34,687 nucleotides of DNA from Paramacrobiotus richtersi (Eukaryota > Tardigrada > Eutardigrada > Parachela > Macrobiotidae): positions 1 to 34,687 of the forward strand of contig JAQGAU010000204.1 in assembly GCA_034698045.1 (NCBI GenBank). The letters run 5' to 3'. The notes under the pieces were generated by a model that saw only the letters and a program-made list of their open reading frames with translations, had not been told where the DNA came from and searched no databases. Position 1 is the first letter of the stretch, and each line of letters begins with the position of its first letter. Of this stretch, positions 20,912 through 31,721 are shown piece after piece. A program made the position numbers and the translations under genes.

Positions 20912-23900
20912 ATACGGAAAACGGATGAGCAAGCATTCGTGGCGGTTGAGCTCATTGCAAAAGCCAGCCCTGTATGAACTCGCAACTTCTACTGGTTGTA
21001 TCAACAGTAGACACTTATTCAAGTGCAGTGTTATTTTGTCCGCTCAAAAACACCAGATACTACAAAGAGTCACGGAACACGTTTTCCCCAAAACCAGTAA
21101 CGCGGTTTGTACAGCTTTTCCATTTTAATTTTGCAAAGACCATGTTCACGAGATGAATAGTAGCGGAGTCGTTGCAGAGACTTTAAACACTTCCTTGCCA
21201 TTGTTATTTATTTATTCATTATTTTGGTTTTGAAATATTCAGTCTGCTTCCTGTGTATTCTACAGAATACCGTTCTCCTGCCAGTGCTCTGTCACCGCGC
21301 AGTTTCCCTGACGACTACTGCTGTACTGCTAAGTGAGAGAGAGGTTCCGCTGCCAAAACAAGGGTGTTCACAGTCAGCCTGTTCTCTCTTGCATCCGCAA
21401 GGCTTCGTAGCTCCTGTGATCCGTATTGTAGTGGAATATGGTCTGGTACCCTTGCTGGCAGACAGTTATCTGGTCCCTACACGCAAGTGTAAATCAGATC
21501 TACCTGCCTACGCGAGCGTGACCCCGATAGCCGATCCTGGCCTACGGCATCCATTCCTGTATGGGCAAACAACACTGTTATATTTAGGTTCAAGTAGCGC
21601 CTATACTGAAGCAAATAATCTTTACTGTAAATTCAACAGTATTAAAATTAATTGTTTTCGTTCGCAGCCTGCTTTGGCTGCACCTCGGCCGATGTGGTTT
21701 ATGTATGCATATTAATAAAGGTACAAAACGGCGCGCTCGTAAGAAAAGCATGTAGATTGGTGGACTCTTCAGTTGCGTGCTGCATAAGTGTTTACTGAAG
21801 TTTCACTTGCGTTATGAGTGCTCAGTATTACGTCAGGTAGAAAAACCTAAACCCATCGCTATAGCGCCGTGGGAATGGAAGACACGATAAGCGCTTTTGA
21901 AGATGAGAAGGGGATTATGAAAGTACTTGAACATATAACAATAACAATACTGCAATCCACGGGAAGAATTACCTGCAACTCGTCAGAAGTCATTGGAATT
22001 ATTAGGTGGAAAAAAATGGTATGAGTGCCAGCGAAGACCTTGCAGCGAGAGTTTTGTGCGCTTTCCTTAAATCACTGTTTACATTTCGTATTGCGGGAGG
22101 AAAAAACGTCTGTTATTGGAGCATAACAACCAAGGTGTGACGGAAGCCAGCTAATGCTGGCGTGTAGAAATCACATTTTCGACGCACAGATGGTTCCCAG
22201 ATACCTATTCAGTTGGACGCGAAAATGTTATGGGGCGACGGTGTTGTTGGTGATACAGTACTACGATTGCCCTACATTACGTGACAGCTTGGGTGTTGGA
22301 CGTGCTTCTGCCACTGGCCTTTCTATGACGGTCTTATGAGGCTAGGTTAGCATTAGGCAGTTGTGACCTTATAAGTATCCATAGAGTCTAGGATGCTTGG
22401 GCCTTGTTGTGTCCGATTACGAGCTGATCTGCCATTCCTCGTCATGGCAGGTATCAACGTTTCAAAGTTTCTTTCAACATTTGTCAACCGTAGTTCATGG
22501 CATGTGCGTGTTCACATGCCCCTGGTTTCGGCATTCGAAGCATATGCGACAGAAACTTGTGCTTGTTATATATATATGGAAGCACGTGCAGGTATAGCCG
22601 TTCTGGTAGTAATATCTTACACATTTCCAGACCAATATATGACGTTTGTTAAAATCCGAAAAAATAATCCCAGGTACCCCCCACCATACATCTTTTGCGT
22701 TCGCTCATACTAAACCAAGGAAGCCGAATTAGTTTGTTAGGACTGAAAGCAGCTAACGCAAAGTTCGCATTGATTCAAGCCTGTGCAAGCCAGACAACTA
22801 GAATAGCCAGACAGCAAGAAAATCATTTATGTTATCGTCCGTCTATGTACACAGCCTGCTGTGCATCACCACGGGTACAAAAACTCAGGAAGTCGACTGA
22901 CCTGAAGACAACAGAACAGTTACAGTAGGAAACTGGCTGGAGATGGAGCTTATACGAATGTTTGTGCTCTAACGTCCTTGAGTACAGCATCATCGCGTTG
23001 GTTCGCCATTAAAAGGACAGAATAATGGTCAGTGGGTAAACCATTCATCGGAGGCATCGTGCGCCTCCATGGAAGGCACTGCAGGATTAAGCCGCTCTCT
23101 AAAAGACATCTTACGCGCTAAGCATCATTAAGGACCGTCCATAGTTTGCCCTGCGAACCACTTACAAGCTGCGCCAAATAAACGATGCAGCAGTAGTACA
23201 TCGGAGTTGCTACTATTGGATTGGCCCAAGTTAAGCTAATTCGTGAACTGCGCGAAGTACAAGACCGTCTGCTGTATAGTGTCAAGGGTACCCCAATGCT
23301 TGTAAGTGAATTGCAACGATTTACAGCAAGTCATCCGACACTCGGTGTCGATTATTCTGTTCTGAAGACCTTACATTAAATATCCGCACCTTTATTCTAA
23401 CTGGTAAAAAAACGACAGCCAGTTCAGCTTGTGGGCCCTGTTGTGCGATGTGGTCTTTCACCTGCATGAAGGATTGTGGCAACCAGCCCAGATGGTATAG
23501 TGGCAACTAGCTTGCCATAGACATAAGCTGATAACTTCTGGAAAAAATTCCTGCAAGCCAGATCGTCATAATGTTAATTTTTCCTTCGCATGTATCCTCA
23601 AAACGGCAACAACGTTAAGCACGAATCACGCATACTGTTACCAGGTTTAAAGGCCTTGAACCCGTTTGAATCCGATTGGAATTCCTGACGGGTTGCAGTT
23701 GCGGGTTTTATCGCAAGTTGACATCGCTTTTAAATGTTAGTCGGTAAGATACGAGGCTGTCGGTTTGTGAGAACTGACGGTTGAAAAATTTCTCCCCGTA
23801 ACTAAAGCAGTTTTGTTGTGGTTGCCGGCTAAGTTACATCCTTGCTCAGTTCAACCATGTACATCACTGCATGCTTGTTACAGATATCTGTGGGGATAAG

Positions 23901-25193
23901 CAATGACAACAAGCATGTCAAATATTCACGGGTGGATTCAAGGTTCATTTTCCGCAGTTGAGAGAAGGTGATGCGAAGCGACTGAATTATCATGTTCACT
24001 TCGCCAAAGTCCACACGCAACCCAGCTCACAGTATAGAAAATTGATAGTCATATGTTTAGTCAGTCATGATTACAGTCGGGATGAAGTTGCTTAAGAATT
24101 TTCAATTGTACGTTCAACAATCGCGATCTCAGGTGATCGTGAGCGGCAGATGGCTCGGCAGGGGGATGCGCTCACGCGTCGACGAAGTAGCGACTTTCGA
24201 ATCGTTTCGGAGTGGTGCGAGTAACCACACCTGAACCGAACGGTATGCCCAAGAAAAGGCGGCACGAATCGCAGAATAAACAGCGCGCTCACAAATTCGG
24301 CAATGTCTTGTATCTGCTCTGAAAGATGAACGCGGATGTACGCCATGGCTGCGAGTGGGGGCATCCACTTCATGAGATGTAGCGATAAGTGATACCTTGA
24401 ATAATGCTAGCAGAGCACTATGGAGGTGCTTGGGAAATGAAGCATTTTGTGGCGTCATGTGTACTCTAAGAAATAGTATCTAGAAACATTTCTCCTTGGG
24501 TAGAAGACTACGAATTAGAATAACAGTGAAATTAGTTTTGGGACATGTCAAGGAAGCGTCGGAAGAGTACTCAATAAAACAAAAGTGGGCTGGGTCACAA
24601 ATGACTATGGCAACTGTCTTCGGTATACATACGTGCGTGCGTGTGTACGTAAGATTATGTAGTGACGAGATTACGTAAGAGAAGGCACTACGCCCCATGG
24701 AAACCACACGGGCCTTTTTTGAACAGTTTGGAAAGAGGTCCACCAATCCTAATGCCTGCAAGGAAAATACTCATCAGAAAGGAAGCACACTTGTGCATCA
24801 GGCGGGCGAGCAAGTGTACTGTGACAAAGCACGGGTGGAGGGGCGGAAAAAAACAGAAAAGGGTAAATGGGACCTCAAAGCCCCGGGCGCTTTCCGGTAT
24901 TTCTAGGTGTTCTCTTCTGACAGTATACCTATAGGACAGCCGGGGTGAAGCAGTTTCTATGTGGGGACCTACGCCAGCGAAACAACCCGAAATACATCGT
25001 CGGAACACTTGAACTAACTGTAAGACGGCGGGCAAAATTCGACTCCCTCACCCACTGTCAAAGAACCTAAATTCGTTAACTGTGTTAAAAGCAGGCAGTG
25101 AGTTCGCATGGCAAAAGAATAAAGCGATGATCAAATACATGCAAAGTGTTCTGTAGTGGTTACGAGGTTTGCGCGAAAAATGACAGGGTCTTT
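20912..25193. other. long interval without a recognised gene
   Basis: Frames present but not supported include plus 21224-21715 (163 codons, starts at TTG) and plus 22393-22713 (106 codons, crossing a TATATATA stretch). Small ATG frames at 21875-22024 and 22021-22140 overlap by ATGA, followed by a small hairpin GCCAGC-TAAT-GCTGGC. Minus frames lie at 24129-24458 and 24688-25035. None resembles a known family. No terminal repeats or element ends were noticed. Confidence 0.3.
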
Positions 25194-25945
25194 TTATCGG
25201 AACCTATTAAACAAGTATAAAGTGAAAGACCTGGCCCAGATGTTGCTTTGGAGATCAAACCGAAAACTGATCAACTTTTTCTCTGATGCAACACATCCGC
25301 AGAATTTTTCTACAGCGAAAACGAAAGCGTACAACTCCAACTGGGTTGTCGAGTAGCTGCGCTGTGTTTTGAAAAGCGTTTTCAAGGCGAACGCTATAGA
25401 AAACTCCTGGAGTTTTAGTAAGAGTCCTGCCACACGAAGGCATTCGAAAATAATTCATAAATGGCTCAAATGATCGGCACAAAAATTTGAATAGACGAAG
25501 AAATCATCGATGTAGATCAACAAGAAGAGCAATAAAAATGAACCGAACTGCTGATCCCCTGAACCGCAGACAGTAGATGGCCCGTTGTAGGGGCCAAAAG
25601 CCATTATGTCAAACTGGTAAACGTCCCCCGCTAAACCCGGTGAGCGAGGAACAACAAACGCTGCCTTATTTTGATCTTGAATTTGCAGTTGGCAAGTTAT
25701 GATATCCTGAAAATCAGCCAAGAGCTGTAAAAACGGAAGTTCCGTGCAAAGAACTGAGCAGTGAGTAAGCCTTGGGCAGAGGACAGGTATCTTTGATTGT
25801 AAACAAACTTGACGGCCGCTTATCAACAACCATTCGTTCTGCCTGACCCGATTTACCACAAGGTGTACCTGAAGATCAGTCCCTCTCACAAGGTGACATA
25901 ACATCCTTACGGTATTACGAAGATCAAAATACGCAGCGCTTTAAT
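25194..25945 (-). mobile_element. pol: Ty3/gypsy pol remnant: reverse transcriptase and part of RNase H
   Basis: The minus frame 25904-25455 carries the RT palm: AAFVVPRSPGLAGDVYQFD, then MAFGPYNGPST, and the catalytic YIDD at 25514-25503 followed by FFVYS. After a deletion of the RT thumb and connection, the frame 25433-25194 holds an RNase H start (YSTTQLELYAFVFAVEKF at about 25350-25295). The RT N-terminus is in shifted frames above 25690. Integrase, LTRs and gag are not found nearby. It is closely related to the remnant at 32450-34440 (matching DNA at 25520-25945 and 34090-34510), in the same orientation. In life this would be the polymerase of the element; here it is deleted and frameshifted. 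Confidence 0.82.
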
Positions 25946-27422
25946 TATTTATTGCAATATATAACATCATCCGACTGCAATCCAGAACGTCTGCTGATCC
26001 AGGTTTGTCTTTTATCGAATAAGAGGATTGTCTTTTGCGAACCTCTCACGTAGTGAAGACCTCCACGAAAATGAGAGGCTTTGCACTCGTATAGCTCCGT
26101 TTGTTCTGAATGGTATTGTAAAAGGTGAGTTTCCCACACTTTGGGAAGCAATCGCTAATCTGATACGTGCACTTTATAAAAACGAAATACTAGGTACCGG
26201 AAGTATAAACTGCAAGTGGCTGAAAACGTGCGCAGTGGTTGATAGCGTGAAATCCAGAGATTGTGATATATTTGATCGATGTCATGAAGACTATTTATGT
26301 AAGCTGGGATTTCTTCTTCAGGATCTGTACTGACTGGAGAAAAATATGCGGTTTGACAGTGTTTTTGTCAATTGTTGCATTATAAATCAATATGCGCGCT
26401 ACTCTAACCTACTTGCTACTACATTGTGTGGCTTTTAGAAGGACATGGGCTTGAATACAGGCTGCCGACTTTTCACATCGAATGGTAACTGGGTGTAAAC
26501 GTGGTCAAGCACTGCTATTTCTGAAGATAGACCGGTACAGTCTGTGCGCAGCCTACGTATAGAAGGAAAGCGTTTAACGACTGGCATGCCATAGGACAAG
26601 AAAGGGGCACATTTAATTTCCATGATGAGATTAGCGGATACTGCTTGATTGACGTCAATGTGCCGCCAAAGTTCGGATACTGTTTAAATGAGGTCAATGT
26701 GCGGTTAAAGTTCGCGAAAGCGTAATGTAACAGACGTCGATAGACACTTTCGAAGCGTGACCATGGCGTCGACATGTTCGAAATACAACAGAATTTACAT
26801 AGGCAACAGAGATATGTTATATATGCCAGAACCGAGATTTTTTCTAATTAGATGAATAGATAAACGGTACACAGACTGTATCCAGCTGTGGTTGCGAATA
26901 TAAAATGCAGACGACGGTCAGCTCCAGCGTCAGAAACTTCGCGATGACCGCGACATTCTGTTGCGGAAATCCTGTAAGAACCGTCCACATGGTGACACAT
27001 AGGTAGCAACGACCAAACAGGAGTTCGCCTTTCTTGACCGCGGCATTGGGCCGAGTACGAACGACAACACCATCTAGAACGGATTCGAAAGGACAGAGGC
27101 TCCGCAGTGAACCCGCTTATGCCAAGGTGGATGGTTTCGCTTAGTAAGCTTAAAGCGCGCTTTAGCGCGATCGTACGTCATCTTAAACCACAGACGTCCA
27201 CCACTTAGAAGGTCATCAGGAGCTCACCTGATGGCTGCTTCGCGAAGGGATCCAGGAACGACGATGACCCAATTAAAAGCAACGCTTCGTTCCTATTCGC
27301 GGTAGATCATGCGCTCTTATGCATTCACATCTAGCATCGTACCCCAGGATTGATAGGTCGTTATGCTAAAGCTCATCTGAAATTTTTAAGAATGCATGTG
27401 TCGCTACAAGGTCAACCAACGC
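25946..27422. other. interval without a recognised gene
   Basis: A plus frame at 26028-26333 is open for 101 codons but starts at TTG and has no internal ATG, so it is not called. The tandem repeat at 26635-26712 and a 14-bp palindrome TAAAGCGCGCTTTA at 27151-27164 are the only structures seen. Confidence 0.35.
26635..26712. repeat. 39-bp tandem duplication encoding a 13-aa repeat on the minus strand
   Basis: 26635-26673 and 26674-26712 are adjacent 39-bp units identical at 32 of 39 positions (both start CGGATACTG and end AAAGTT). The length equals 13 codons. The minus frame 26775-26515 reads through both as NF-x-x-TLTS(F/I)KQYP twice. Only two units exist and the host frame is unrecognised. 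Confidence 0.65.
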
Positions 27423-27644
27423 CTAACTTCTAGTTGCTGCAAAAGGAGAAATGCATACTTCCTTGGCGGGACTCTTGAAGGCGCTGGCTTTCATATGACG
27501 TTTGAAAATGCGCTTGGTGATAGCGGTGTGGCAGCGTTGGCACTGGACTTTATTCTTTTTCGTGTGGACTTCCCGTACATGGCGAATTAGGTCGTCTTCC
27601 CGACCAAACGGCTTTTTACAGATTGGACAACATTGGTTAGGCAT
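27423..27644 (-). CDS. two-finger C2H2 zinc-finger fragment
   Basis: The minus-strand ATG at 27644-27642 follows an in-frame stop and opens 73 codons. Finger 1 is Cys6-X2-Cys9-X12-His22-X4-His27 (CPICKKPFGREDDLIRH). Finger 2 is Cys35-X2-Cys38-X11-His50, with the last ligand not resolved. This is a nucleic-acid-binding fold. Paired N-terminal C2H2 fingers occur in some non-LTR retroelement proteins as well as in host transcription factors, and the surroundings are repeat-rich, so a mobile origin is plausible. No RT or endonuclease follows within reach. It may be a truncated N-terminus or one exon. Confidence 0.6.
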   Translation of the reverse strand: MPNQCCPICKKPFGREDDLIRHVREVHTKKNKVQCQRCHTAITKRIFKRHMKASAFKSPAKEVCISPFAATRS

Positions 27645-28599
27645 TTCAGAAAATTTTTTGCAAAGCTATGTGCTCGCCAAATGAACATAGTGTGGCAGAG
27701 TATGCTGCAACACGGTTCAATCGACCCAAAAAAGGGCAAACCTTCATCCATGTCTGAAGGTCGATGTGAATGGGTTGTCGCCGACAACACCATGCGTTAT
27801 GAGTCAAGCTACGTCAAAGCTGTAGAACTCGCGCAATATTCAGGCCTTGCCGCCAAATTCAATTTCCGCTATCCAGTCTGCCTAGCTGCTCCTGCCTGCT
27901 GATATCATCATTGGTTTCGAAGATGGCGATGATCAGGCTTTCGCACGGTGGAGTGGACCCTTTTCGTGTAACATGGCTGAAACATCGCGTTTAGTACTCT
28001 TATCCCAACATCTGACGGCTGGAGTTTGCGATTTCTGCCGGGGCTTTCTAATTATATGGATTATTTACATATGTCACGACTAGTGATCTCTGAGTTCTAC
28101 CTGTGGATTTTCACAAATCAATGGCTGATAACACTGATTCTGTCCTTAATGAAGGCGCGCCAGGTATGGCATATTTTGGCTTCGCATCCGGCTTGGCACG
28201 TCCACAGAAACTACGTGATTGCAAGGCTGCGCCATGCTAGTCTCTTAGAATGTACGACAGCTGACGCACTGCAACGATTGTTGCAGCTAATCAGGGGTTT
28301 TGCTATCCATGCTGACCGGGTGCACATTTTGGAGCAGCACGCTCACGCGCCTTTCCCAGGGCTTCTGGAACTGTTTACGGTATAGTGTAAGTATGTAGCT
28401 TGTGCAGCAATGAATAACATACTGTACCCATTGCTGCCCCTTTTGCTCAAGAACGCTCAGGATTATGAAACGCATATGTGGTCGTCGGTGATTGATGCTG
28501 ATTACAGGTACTTCGATAGGCAAGCATAACACACGATCTAGCAAATCCCTTCTAACAAAGACAAAACCGCTTCCAGTGGATGGTGACCCACCGTGTGTG
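27645..28599. other. interval without a recognised gene
   Basis: A plus frame at 28026-28385 (119 codons, TTG start) overlaps the antisense of the minus-strand frame 28287-28814 and is not supported. Nothing else was seen. Confidence 0.35.
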
Positions 28600-29300
28600 T
28601 TTTCCTGTGCGCTTGTAGCGATCTTTGTTGTTTTGTTCTGTGCATTGTAGAAACCAGCCTTTGACAGTTCGCCTGCAGAAAGATTTAGTTCACCGGGAAG
28701 GTGTGATACGGGTTCTTTGTGAAGACAGAGTACTGAATGGTGACAGCCGAACGTTATTAACTGTCTCGTAGTCTTGCCTATATAGCAAAATGTACTTGAA
28801 CAAATGCAGAACAAATTGTTCCGCTTTAATTCCCGCCCCAGGCACCTTTAGTAAAACTATGTTGACTGTGTTGTACTCGCCAGCTTTATTATTTTAGTGT
28901 ATTATAGTCGACGACTGCAATCAAAGCAGGCCTTTTCGTGTGATGATGAGCTGTTCCCAAATCTTCTAACAAATACAGAAGTTCTATAAACATCGAGCAT
29001 TCAAAACCATGAAATTTATCAATCATGTTACCGATAACTCTACTCAACTTTTTTATTGCTGGGAAAGCTGGACAAACGCTGAAGCAGTAAGCTTCCCGAT
29101 CGCGCTGCAGTTTATATTTCCTGATCATCAGTTCCATTCTCTGAACTTGACCTGGTGAGACGATTTGGTGAGACAATAAATAGTTTAGTATTCGCCGACG
29201 ACTCGACGAATAAGAGGCATTTCAAGCCCGTAAAGGGTTATATAAGGACTTTGAAGAAGATGACGGGAATAGATAGGTTCCCGTCGCTCCCGGAAGGCTG
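28600..29300 (-). mobile_element. Penelope-like element remnant: RT end, linker and GIY-YIG endonuclease
   Basis: Read on the minus strand, the pieces follow the order of a Penelope-like element. At 29284-29222 the frame ends with TGTYLFPSSSSKSL, like the segment after the last RT motif. The frame 29176-28889 carries a helical linker (VSPGQVQRMELMIRK, then FPAIKKLSRVIGNMIDKF). A short frameshifted junction follows. The frame 28814-28287 starts with a Cys-rich strand and CYIGKTTRQL (about 28787-28758), the core of a GIY-YIG nuclease, with the second half of the YIG signature present. The catalytic Arg and Glu regions further on are not clear. The RT core motifs are missing upstream, so this is a 5'-truncated copy, as is common for these elements. 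Confidence 0.72.
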
Positions 29301-30551
29301 GTTGTGCACCGGTTGATGCCAAAGACAAAGTAGTAGAAATCTAGGGACGGGCTTCGATCTGTTTTTCTTATGGATGCCAACGACACACATAGGCTCTCCA
29401 ACTGATGAACTAGGGAACTCATTAAACAGACCGGCTTTTTTTTTATCAAACGCATAGATAAAAATGCAAAAGTTTTGCAGCTAGTTTTTGGCTTACGACA
29501 AGAAGAATTGCGCGAGACCTCCTGCCATGGAATTGCGGGCCGACTGACGAAATAGCGCGCACAATCATGCGCCATCCAAAATATCTGCGTATTTTTGCCA
29601 ACGTAATGAGGTAATTTGTAAAGCACAGCAATGTACTTAATTGAGTAAAATTCTTTGGTACGGGTTGCAACCTGGAACGTGGAAAAGTAATCTAGATGAT
29701 AGGATGACAAAATGCTTGATTGAAGCCTTTTAAAATACGGAAGTGGCTACGCGCGAGATAGTCTCCCGCGCGTAGTGAATTGGCTACGCGTGTAAACTCT
29801 CGCGTGATGTGAAAACGGAACAAAGGGATTACGCGCAAGAGCTCTCCTTCGTTGTAAAAACGTAATAAAGTGGCGCGGTGCGAGAATTCTTGAGCAAAAA
29901 AAAAGAACTGAGGTGAGATTCGAACAAGAAAATAATAAAACCAAACTGAAGTACTCAAACTAGAAAGCTCAGAAGTGTTAGCGTGTCGAAATCGTTAAGC
30001 GTGAAATTTGACGTTTAGCGTTTTAAATTTCCTAACTACCATGTGGCCAGCTAATTTTTTCCTTCGCTACTATGAGCCGTAGCTTCGCATTGAGTTCGCA
30101 ACCACTTATCCGAACATCCTCGTTTTGAATTTGTTTTGAAGAGCAATTCTTTTTCTTCGAAATTGGCCATATTAAGCTTTACTATAACTTTACATTGTAC
30201 ATTGACGAATCGACATCGGTAGTCGACGAATCGACAAACAAAAATATTAAAAAATAGCGTACATAAAACGAAGACTTAGCGACAAAAACTAACGTTACGT
30301 CAAAGATACGTTATTTAACGCTACCCGGTTTTTTAAAGTTTTCAAATAGCTAGGTTAGGGAACGCAAAAGTAGCTAGTACATTAACAGTTGCTCCATTAA
30401 CAATCATGGAAGCCAAAAATAAATATTACAAAATAAGAACAGTTGCTCTGACTAACTTGATCTGCCGGAGTTGTGTGGATCAGATACCGATCGAAAATCT
30501 TCGGGTCGAAAGTTTTCTTCAAGAGTTCACTGCGTAGCTTGGGAAAGAGAT
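29301..30551. other. AT-rich interval with palindromes, no gene recognised
   Basis: The minus frames 29710-29222 and 29670-29446 are open but not clearly identified. The second has a VPKNFTQL...FTNYL stretch recalling the RT-RNase H junction of gypsy elements, which is too weak to call. The palindrome at 29747-29775 is annotated separately. TCGACGAATCGAC-like motifs recur near 29195 and at 30205-30236. Confidence 0.3.
29747..29775. repeat. CTACGCGCG palindrome
   Basis: CTACGCGCG (29747-29755) and CGCGCGTAG (29767-29775) are perfect 9-bp inverted repeats around 11 nt. A further GGCTACGCG follows at about 29781. A stem-loop is possible, with unknown role. Confidence 0.55.
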
Positions 30552-30749
30552 TTATCTCAGGCCACGGCACGCCATCCGGGGTCCCAGCAGACGCTTGCGA
30601 TTATTCGGATTGTACACTAGCAAAAGATATCGGGGCTCCGTTCCCTTTGTCCATGCCCTATATCCTTTTGGCAACTGTAAGCCATCCTTCTTCTCCAAGT
30701 CCGACAAGACGTTCGGCCAGGTTCCCGATAGTTCAACTGCAACGATCAT
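30552..30749 (-). CDS. hypothetical 65-aa ORF
   Basis: ATG at 30749-30747 on the minus strand, 65 codons, beginning MIVAVELSGTW and containing a basic NNRKRLL stretch. The overlapping plus frame 30473-30817 (114 codons, TTG or similar start) is an alternative reading. Neither is recognised. It is called only because it is ATG-initiated and lies on the same strand as the neighbouring acidic ORF. Confidence 0.15.
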   Translation of the reverse strand: MIVAVELSGTWPNVLSDLEKKDGLQLPKGYRAWTKGTEPRYLLLVYNPNNRKRLLGPRMACRGLR

Positions 30750-30896
30750 GTGTTCAACCTATCTTTTCGACAGATCAGAAATTAAATGTTGAGAACTGCA
30801 ATAAAATAAACAGCTAATCAAAAAAAAAAAGTAACCCTATAAAGAGCGGGATAGAAAGAGGAACTGTACACGAGCACTACTGTTGGCCTTCAATTA

Positions 30897-30963
30897 CGAA
30901 GGGCTGATTAAAAAGCCTTCGTTTACAAAGGCCCATAAAATTAATAGCCTTCCTTCGCGAAGG
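30897..30963. repeat. CCTTCG-type hairpins
   Basis: CGAAGGGC (30897-30904) pairs with GCCTTCG (30915-30921), and a perfect 12-bp palindrome CCTTCGCGAAGG lies at 30952-30963. Related CGAAGG/CCTTCG words are spaced through 30890-30970. Confidence 0.5.
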
Positions 30964-31127
30964 TCTCGCTGAATAACGTTCAGAGATAAACAGCCAGAAA
31001 GTAACTAGAAGTAACCTACGAAGACAAGGATAAACCACATAGGAATGGTGAATCGTCTGAAGCTTGGCCGGTTTGTTTCGTATTCCCTTGAGGATGTTGC
31101 AGAAGAGAATGGGGTCCTTAATTTGAA

Positions 31128-31631
31128 TCAGATAGTGGGTAAAGAATTTTGGGAGTATTCGGCACGTTTATAGTTGTCAGAAGTTACGAAGGTCTTGGCG
31201 TCCAAGGCCGCCACCTTTGGGTTGTCTTCGAACGGCACACCGCCAAGGACGTCCACATAATCCTCGACGTCGTCCTCAATGTTTTCGCCACCCTCGCCTG
31301 CTTCACCCTCACCGTCAGCGTTTACGTGTTCCTCATCGTCACCGTTATCTTCTTGGTCTTTGAACTCCTGTATCGCATCTGCCTTCTTCTTTGTAGACTT
31401 CTCCATCCCAGCCGCAACTCGCGCGTCGCGTAGATCTAGAAATTCTTCGAAGCAAGCGAGGAATTCCTTTTTGGCATCGAACTCATGCATTTTGTGAATC
31501 CATCGGAAAATGCTACTGTATTCCGACTTCATCTGGCTTGCAGGCGCTTTCGCGTAGACGGTTATGGAGGCCGGGAAAGTTCTCGGATCGTGGTTCCACA
31601 GCTTACGAACACTCCCGCAAGCGTTGGTCAT
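31128..31631 (-). CDS. hypothetical acidic protein, 167 aa from first ATG
   Basis: The minus-strand ATG at 31631-31629 gives 167 codons. The frame stays open upstream to about 31720 without another ATG, so it may be an exon or a 5'-truncated gene. The first half is mixed helical sequence (SEYSSIFRWIHKMHEFDAKK, then EEFLDLRDARVAAGMEKS). A basic KSTKKK patch follows, then a long Asp/Glu/Gly-rich stretch (about residues 85-135), and a short tail ending at TAG or TAA near 31128. This is the longest intact unrecognised frame in the window. The opposite-strand frames over the acidic region (31149-31433, 31279-31497) look like shadows of it. Acidic tails occur in nucleic-acid-associated proteins, but the family is unknown. 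Confidence 0.4.
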   Translation of the reverse strand: MTNACGSVRKLWNHDPRTFPASITVYAKAPASQMKSEYSSIFRWIHKMHEFDAKKEFLACFEEFLDLRDARVAAGMEKSTKKKADAIQEFKDQEDNGDDEEHVNADGEGEAGEGGENIEDDVEDYVDVLGGVPFEDNPKVAALDAKTFVTSDNYKRAEYSQNSLPTI

Positions 31632-31721
31632 AGTTGATCTCAGGGCGTCAAAGGACCATGTAAGATGGGCTTTCAACGAGGATATATATGTCCGGGCTAA
31701 GTGGACATGGAGATTCGGTAT

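Noticed and set aside
21224..21715. 163-codon plus-strand frame
   Set aside because: Starts at TTG, no recognised domain, no support from neighbours or repeats.
21875..22140. Two small ATG frames overlapping by ATGA, resembling translational coupling
   Set aside because: Prokaryote-style coupling is not expected in this clearly eukaryotic sequence, and 50- and 39-codon frames arise by chance.
22585..22640. AVLVV stretch resembling the hydrophobic segment of repeat copies II and III, as a possible fourth unit copy
   Set aside because: Flanking DNA on both sides does not align with the unit, so the match is probably chance.
23487..23540. tRNA A-box-like TGGTATAGTGG
   Set aside because: No B-box or cloverleaf could be found at the right distance.
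28026..28385. 119-codon plus frame
   Set aside because: TTG start, partly antisense to the Penelope-like frame, no recognisable motif.
29446..29670. Minus frame with VPKNFTQL...FTNYL recalling the gypsy RT connection
   Set aside because: Only one short resemblance, no flanking RT or RNase H motifs, and it adjoins a Penelope-like remnant.
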